Assembly (NCBI GenBank): GCA_034509925.1
Contig: CM067528.1
Location: forward strand, 6,306,001 to 6,370,000
Length of the DNA stretch: 64,000 nucleotides
Origin: Hirudinaria manillensis
Taxonomy: Eukaryota > Annelida > Clitellata > Hirudinida > Hirudinidae
Reading direction: 5' to 3'
How positions within the stretch are numbered: position 1 is the stretch's first letter; each line of letters begins with the position of its first letter. Below, one piece after another: positions 58,412-64,000 of the stretch. The notes beneath the pieces were generated by a model, which was given only the letters and a program-made list of their open reading frames with translations, was not told the DNA's origin and did not search any database. The position numbers and the translations under genes are program-made.

Positions 58412-61400
58412 GTTGCGAAAAAATAGGTACTAACTGCATACCAGTATTATAATTTATTTAAATTAATTAAATAAGCGATGTCATATTTTATAATTTACCA
58501 AGATGTTTTTAGACTTGTTAAAGATAATCAAAATTACAAATAAAATGAGAGAAATCTTCGAGCGTTTGGCAACAAATTTCATTAAGTATCATTTCTTAAA
58601 CAGATACTGTCTTGCATCATAGTATATTCCTCTCAACCGATTGTGTTTCTCTATCCAAATGCTATACGAAACAAAGCTTCACAAATTGGCTCCTATTTTA
58701 ACTTTTTGGCAGATAATTTCTCAGTTGCACCTAAGAATTGTTTGTGGGAAATAGTTATTTGTAATTATAAATAGGTCTGTAAATAGTTTGATCATGAAAT
58801 TAAATGTGAGCCACCGGGAGATTGGCCTATGATTCGACATTTCATTAACAAAATTGAAGAATTCGTCAGAAAAAAGAAAATTTTAAAAAAAATCACTCAA
58901 TTGTTTTACAAATAAATAAAATTTAACGTTTAACTTTCTATTATCATGGATAATTTTTCAAAATTATTGCCTTAATCTTAATACCGTCCTTATTTTCTAA
59001 CATTTCTAAAACACATCTCCTAATGGTGTTGGTGGTCTCTAGAACCGTCTGCTCATGGTGAAATAAATAAATAATTATCATTTTAAATATTGTTATACAA
59101 TTTGCTATTTGTTCTTTTAGTTTTGATACCTTAATAAACTCATAAACTCAAAAACAAAATTAAAAATAAAAAAAAAACAGTTCAATCTTCAGGTCCAACA
59201 TCACATAACAATGCAATGAATGAATGAATGAATGGATGAACATCTTCGATAACATTTGCCATAAATTAAATAATTAAATAGCTCTTGAAAAACATTTCCT
59301 CGAAAGACATCAATGAACTGCAGATGATGAAAAATGTGTTCACAAAAATTAAAGGCTCAAAAGACCAAGAAACGTTTTCTATTTTTAGTTTTTATATCCA
59401 TTCAACTTGAATTTGCTGCACAAAGTTGGACGAATCCAGAGAACATTCGATCGTCTCTTCAAGTTTACTAATGATGACCATTTATTATCAATTGTTCGAT
59501 AAATCATAAGTTATATGACAACAAGTTCTTTTCTGCTTGTAAAAAGAAACATTTTATCTTATAAATTTTAAGCAGCACATAATTATAGTTATAAATTATA
59601 ATTATACATTTTTATCATAAATAATATATATATATATAAAATATAACAAATTATAAATTGATGATAAATTGATAATTATAATTATCCTAATCACTTATAA
59701 TTTAGCATCAGTTTATAATTACAAATTATAAGTGCTTGAACTCATCAATAAGTTTCGCTGTTTATGAAATTTAAAAATATTGAACAGGAGAGGTTGATGA
59801 TAAGACGACAAGAATATTGGTAAAAGAAAACGACAACAAAACAACAACAACAACAAGAAAGCAACAAGAAAGCAACAATCCAAAATGTCGTGCCAAGTGA
59901 GCATCAAGTCCTCCTTTGTTTAACTAATTATTTCAACAAATTCCATGTTATCCCTGGAAATATAAACCCACAGAAATGGCGTGATGGAGATGCAACTGGT
60001 CACATCAAAGAGCAGGAAGACAAAGATGGAGAATGGCGAACACGCTAGATAGACGGATTGATTGATGGATGAATGAATGGATGAATCTGGGTGTTTAAGT
60101 TTTTAGGTGGTTAAACTATGATTTGTGGGTGCCAATGCAGATGGCCACCATAGAGATTAATACGGAAACAAAGTACTATCGTCAAAAATAAGTATTTAAT
60201 ATAATTACATAAATAAAATATTTTTATTTCTAGTTTAGCAGTGACTCTTAAATCACAATTTGAGGCCACAAACATGTTTAATGCCTCAAGGGAAGGACTT
60301 GTGATGATGTGATGACATGTATATTATACATGCTTATTATAAACGTACATGCATAAGACTTCGCAACATAAAGTCAAATGTTCTTATTATTCAATAATTA
60401 ATGAATTTGATGTTTTTGGAGTTTTTTTTAATCGCAAGCCATTTTATAAATACAAAACGACAAAACGATTATAAGACTTAGAATTATTAAATCAAAATTA
60501 AAATCACAATATTAATACTTGCATCCAAATTCTCTTCGTAACAAGTAGTTATTTATATACAAGTATATATTTCTTCTGCTGATGTACGAGTCTACATAAA
60601 TTATAAATAGCAGATATAACTTAGTATTTGTCATCTTTACTTTGGCTTTGTGTTCGTTATTCCCCTGAAATTATGAGACCTTTCCGTTTATCAGCTACAT
60701 GATGAAGTTCATTGAAACTGTTTTATAATTCATGACGTTCACACGATATTTATTAAATTTAATTTTTATGAATACAATAATTAATGTAAACAAATTGTTA
60801 CCTGTAAAAAAACTTATTAATGTAAGCAAATCATTCTGTATTTATATTTATACACCCACTAGTTTATTAGTATTTAATGCGATGGTAAGACGTTCAGAAG
60901 TACAAAATTTAAACAATTCTTTAGTTTGAAACCTAAAACTCAGTGAAACTGCGTAATAGTTCGCAGTAAACATGTAACTATCAAATAGTCCGATAAATAA
61001 TAACTAATAAATATTATAATTATGATATTATTAGTAATATAAAATAAAGAATTCATCACAAGTTGAAAAATTTGGCTACAAATGACCTAAATGTATAAGT
61101 AAAAGTAATTACAATATAACGATAATTTCCAAATGCTTATTTCTGATCTAACATAATTTTCAACCGAAATGAACACAAAGATTTCAAACTTAAATTCAAA
61201 AATATAAACCCTTCTGATGAAGTTTAATAGACGGTTAATTAGAAACTCATACGACATAACCAGGAATTGCATCGAGCTTTCTTAGCGAATAAACTTGAAT
61301 TTTGTAAAATTTCGTTTGAAAAATTATTGATAAATAATCGAATATCTTATCGACTAATATTTATTTGCTAAAATTGCATCCTTGTGCGGATGTTGACACG

Positions 61401-62626
61401 AATAAACAAATGATATATAGGAAGAAAGCAATCAAATGATAACATGAGGAGTGACCATTACAAACTCATTACAACAAAAATACGAACGAGTCAGTGCGTG
61501 ATGACAAGAATTATTTAATAAAATAATATTTCTCAACTTGTATCTAAAACAACTTTCTCCCAAGTTCTGTAAACAACAAAGACAGTACGAAGAGCAAAAG
61601 TCCAAAATAAAAAAAAGCGCTCACTAATTTCGGATTAAAAGGTCGTCAGATCGAATCTCGAGAAATCTTTGCTCATTGAAATCGCAGTTCCGTCACCAGT
61701 TTTACCCAAGCATTTGAATGATGGATGGACAAAGAGATAACAAGTCGAGAAGAGAGGATGTGACGATGATCTTAAAGGAAAAGTGAAATTGGGAGATTGA
61801 GAGAAATTCGAGAGAAGAAAACATTAACATGTTCTTTATTGAAATGGTTCATAATAACCAATTATTTAATTATGTAATGTTATTGTTATTATTCATCCAT
61901 TATTCAACAGTTCACCATGAATGAAAACTTTAATCTTTTAGCAGTTTGTCTCATTACGCATTTTTAATGTATTAAGAATTTAAACATTTCAATGGAAACA
62001 ATTTACCTTTAATGATCATTTTTACCCGTTGAATTTTTACCCATCATTCTTATGAATAATTATTCTTATCTGATATTATGTATTAATAAAGATAAAGATT
62101 ATTGTGTCAAATAGTTGCTGGTTTGTTGCATTAACATGCGTAGAATGACGATTTGTCATGTTTTTCTCAAAGTGTCTCAATTGTAGAATATGGATTTTTT
62201 TTAATCTTATGATAATTACATTGCAGTAGAAATTAAATTACATTGAATTGCAATTATATTGCACCAAAGATTTCCTTTTTTTTTAAATTATTATTGCGAT
62301 CAGGAAAACATCATTCAGAAAATAATTTGCACCTAATTATAGGATGTCACCAGTTTTTCGAGCAATAAATTTTTGCTCTAAGATAAATGAATTTTTTACT
62401 CATTAAGATTAATACAAGTTTATGTTTCTTGTTAAAACTGACTTGGATGCTTTTGACACTCAATAGCAGTTGATATCTTTTCAAGCTTTATTCCTTTTCC
62501 AGTCAATCATGTTTTCAGATAAATTATTCAAAAGATTACAAATTTATCTCTTAAATCCTGTTGCACATTCGAGCCTCAAATACGTGCGTCAGTTTCGATG
62601 CTATTCTTGGTGTCGTCTGCTGGTGA
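58412..62626. other. 4.2-kb AT-rich segment unique to copy B
   Basis: No convincing gene. It includes TGAA/TGGA runs (59218-59235, 60057-60090), an ACA/AAC run (59830-59875), an AT-palindromic stretch (59580-59720), and a possibly tRNA-derived SINE-like patch near 61610-61740. Confidence 0.5.
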
Positions 62627-62630
62627 ATTC

Positions 62631-62801
62631 ATGTCCTTTATGATTAAGATGTTTCACTTTCGCTTTCGAAAGACTGACCCTGATGATGATGACGATAAAG
62701 TTCATAATGCAGATGTGTTGAACATTATTAGAGCAGACCTGGTATTGGACGAAAATGCCCTACATCCCTTGCATCGAAATATTCAGGGAGCAATAGAATA
62801 A
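62631..62801 (+). CDS. small conserved ORF, unknown (56 aa)
   Basis: From ATG at 62631 it encodes FHFRFRKTDPDDDDDKVHNA and then a hydrophobic-charged tail ending RNIQGAIE. The same sequence in copy A (51852-52018) is frameshifted. An Asp run follows a basic stretch. It is convergent with the RING copy. It could be the last exon of a gene whose other exons I cannot see, or non-coding DNA that happens to stay open. Confidence 0.3.
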   Translation: MSFMIKMFHFRFRKTDPDDDDDKVHNADVLNIIRADLVLDENALHPLHRNIQGAIE

Positions 62802-62967
62802 AATTCATAAGACACAGTTTAACCAAGTTGGAAATGGAAATGAACGAATACAAAAGAAAAAACTATTTCAATTTTATTTCTAAAAATAATCGTAAGCATA
62901 AATCCAAATTCCCGAACTTGATGAAATTCCTACGTTAAAGGATCAAAATTCCACGAAACTTGTAATT

Positions 62968-64000
62968 TTAATCATAGTAATCATTACATTTACATTTATA
63001 TCTCAAACATTTCTTTAATTGTTGAAGATGGGAGAGTTGAAGTTCTGGAAACTCCTTCCTAATTGAATCGAAATGGCTTCCATCGAAGTTACTCTCTGGC
63101 AAGTTAGCAAGTTCATTTTTGATTGGATCATCGTGAAACTCATTATTACGTGTTAGAGCAAAGCCGCTGAGGAGTAGTCGCACGGTGCAGTTTCTAAACT
63201 TGCGGATATTTATTTATTTATTCAAACTGAAGGGCCCAATAGGACCACTAACACAGTTTTCGATTTCCAATTCGAGCAAGGACAAATTGCAATGACAGTA
63301 TGAGTCAAGGTGGCGATAATGACTACAATGAGAGTTAGTTATATGTAAGATATTTGCTAAGATCAAAGTCTCTTATAAGTGCATTGAATCTAGAAACGGT
63401 TGTAGCATTAATAAAATCAGGTGGTAATGAGTTCCAGGGTTTAACAATCCTATTGCAAAAAGAATATTTGACGACGTCGGTAGAAAATTTGCATTGCTTT
63501 AGCTTGAGATTGTGACCCCTTGTGCCGCGATAACTTTGAAGAACCAGGAAGTGTTTCAGGGGAGAGTCTACAAAACCCTTCAGCAGTTTGAAGCAGAAGG
63601 TCAAGTCGGCCAGGAGGCGGCGCTTTTCCAAGGTGGGGAGATTGAGGAGTTTGAGTCTGTCCATATATGAATATGATGCAACGGAAGGTATTGATTTAGT
63701 GAATTTTTTCTGAACCTTTTCAATTCTGTCAATGAGAAATATATGGTGGGGATTCCAGGCTGGTGAACTATATTCGAGGATGGGTCTGACGTAAGTGCAG
63801 AAGGCAAGCTTTAAGATTTCCTGGTCTTTGGCAGAAAAAGACTTCCTGATCATCCAAGAGATTTTGGCAGCTTTGTGAGTGATGGCTTCAATATGATATA
63901 AATTTTATCGATCGTAGTGTTATTAATTAGCCTAGTAATAGACCTACAGCAAGCTGCAAACTGTTCATTCAATGATGATACGATTTTATCTGCAAGATTG
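62968..64000 (-). pseudogene. RING-gene paralogue in copy B, interrupted by a retroposon
   Basis: The C-terminal part (63208 down to 62968) matches the intact gene at 52223-52450 and keeps SNFDGSHFDSIRKEF and FPELQLSHLQQL. At residue-level, a stretch of about 13 residues just before (ALTRNNEFHDDPI here) differs strongly from the intact copy while staying in frame. Coding sequence resumes at 63899 and continues off the window. The 690-bp CR1-like insertion between them destroys the frame. The exon with the RING itself is outside the window. Confidence 0.85.
63209..63898 (-). mobile_element. 5'-truncated CR1-like non-LTR retroposon
   Basis: A minus-strand frame of 172 codons (63853-63335) matches the region after the reverse transcriptase in CR1/L2-type elements: VRPILEYSSPAWNPH, IEKVQKKFTKSIP, LKLLNLPTLEKRRLLADL and NRIVKPWNSLPPDFINA. 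The 3' end, at the low-coordinate side, is an AATAAATA-type repeat. The intact RING copy provides the empty site GCGGATATAAATTTTATC; GATAT is present on both sides of the insert, suggesting a 5-bp target duplication. Only the tail of the element is present. Confidence 0.88.

Larger units (their letters stand above)
54228..64000. repeat. segmental duplication, copy B (runs past the window end)
   Basis: Homologous blocks in the same order as copy A. Extra DNA relative to A is 56156-58336, which carries the INSM-like gene, 58412-62626 with no gene seen, and a 690-bp retroposon at 63209-63898. Three segments present in A are missing here. Confidence 0.85.

Noticed and set aside
61610..61740. Possible tRNA-derived SINE (a GATCGAATCTC box-B-like word)
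   Set aside because: No convincing A box or cloverleaf could be drawn; left as a suspicion only.
1..64000. CRISPR arrays, bacterial operons, rRNA genes
   Set aside because: None seen. Introns and gene families show a eukaryotic nuclear sequence, and the tandem repeats present are microsatellites or minisatellites without spacers.

Overview
This is an AT-rich eukaryotic (animal) window. Multi-exon genes with GT-AG introns, rhodopsin-family receptors, a choline transporter and an INSM-type neural zinc-finger gene all point to a metazoan with a nervous system. Gene content and the many TAA/AAC/GAT microsatellites fit a lophotrochozoan invertebrate, perhaps an annelid; that placement is inference and weak. 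Exons below were joined by eye, using reading phase and splice consensus. Layout: 1-8400 has no convincing gene; it is AT-rich DNA with microsatellites, a decayed minisatellite of AGTACTT words, a GC-rich island with a TATA-like box (about 4690-5130) and an AT tandem repeat. 8429-17947 holds four tandem plus-strand orphan class A GPCR genes, each of two exons with the same phase-1 intron. 21960-27985 is a high-affinity choline transporter (CHT/SLC5A7 type) in eight coding exons. 27986-31226 is gene-poor. 31227-35068 (minus) encodes a predicted type I membrane protein: signal peptide, fucolectin-like (F5/8C/FTP) domain, two WSC domains, an EGF-like Cys-rich segment, a transmembrane helix and a short tail. 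35362-46403 (minus) is a long coiled-coil gene of at least 13 small exons. Its introns hold a 5'-truncated R2/R4 (Dong)-type retrotransposon between TAA tracts (plus strand), a 218-bp TATAA pentanucleotide array, and a complete intronless TRIP12-like HECT ubiquitin ligase gene (minus). From about 46606 to the window end lie two diverged copies of one large direct duplication. Copy A (46606 to about 53300) carries an intact Topors-like RING-finger gene. Copy B (54228 to past 64000) keeps the same order of homologous blocks but lacks three A segments, has gained a segment bearing an INSM-like zinc-finger gene (56613-58212) and a 4.2-kb AT-rich segment, and has its RING copy broken by a CR1-like retroposon. 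Biologically, the CHT gene (acetylcholine recycling) and the INSM-like gene (neuroendocrine differentiation) are recognisable orthologue-type genes. The GPCR cluster, the FTP-WSC receptor and the two E3 ligases look lineage-specific. No operon-like co-regulation is evident.
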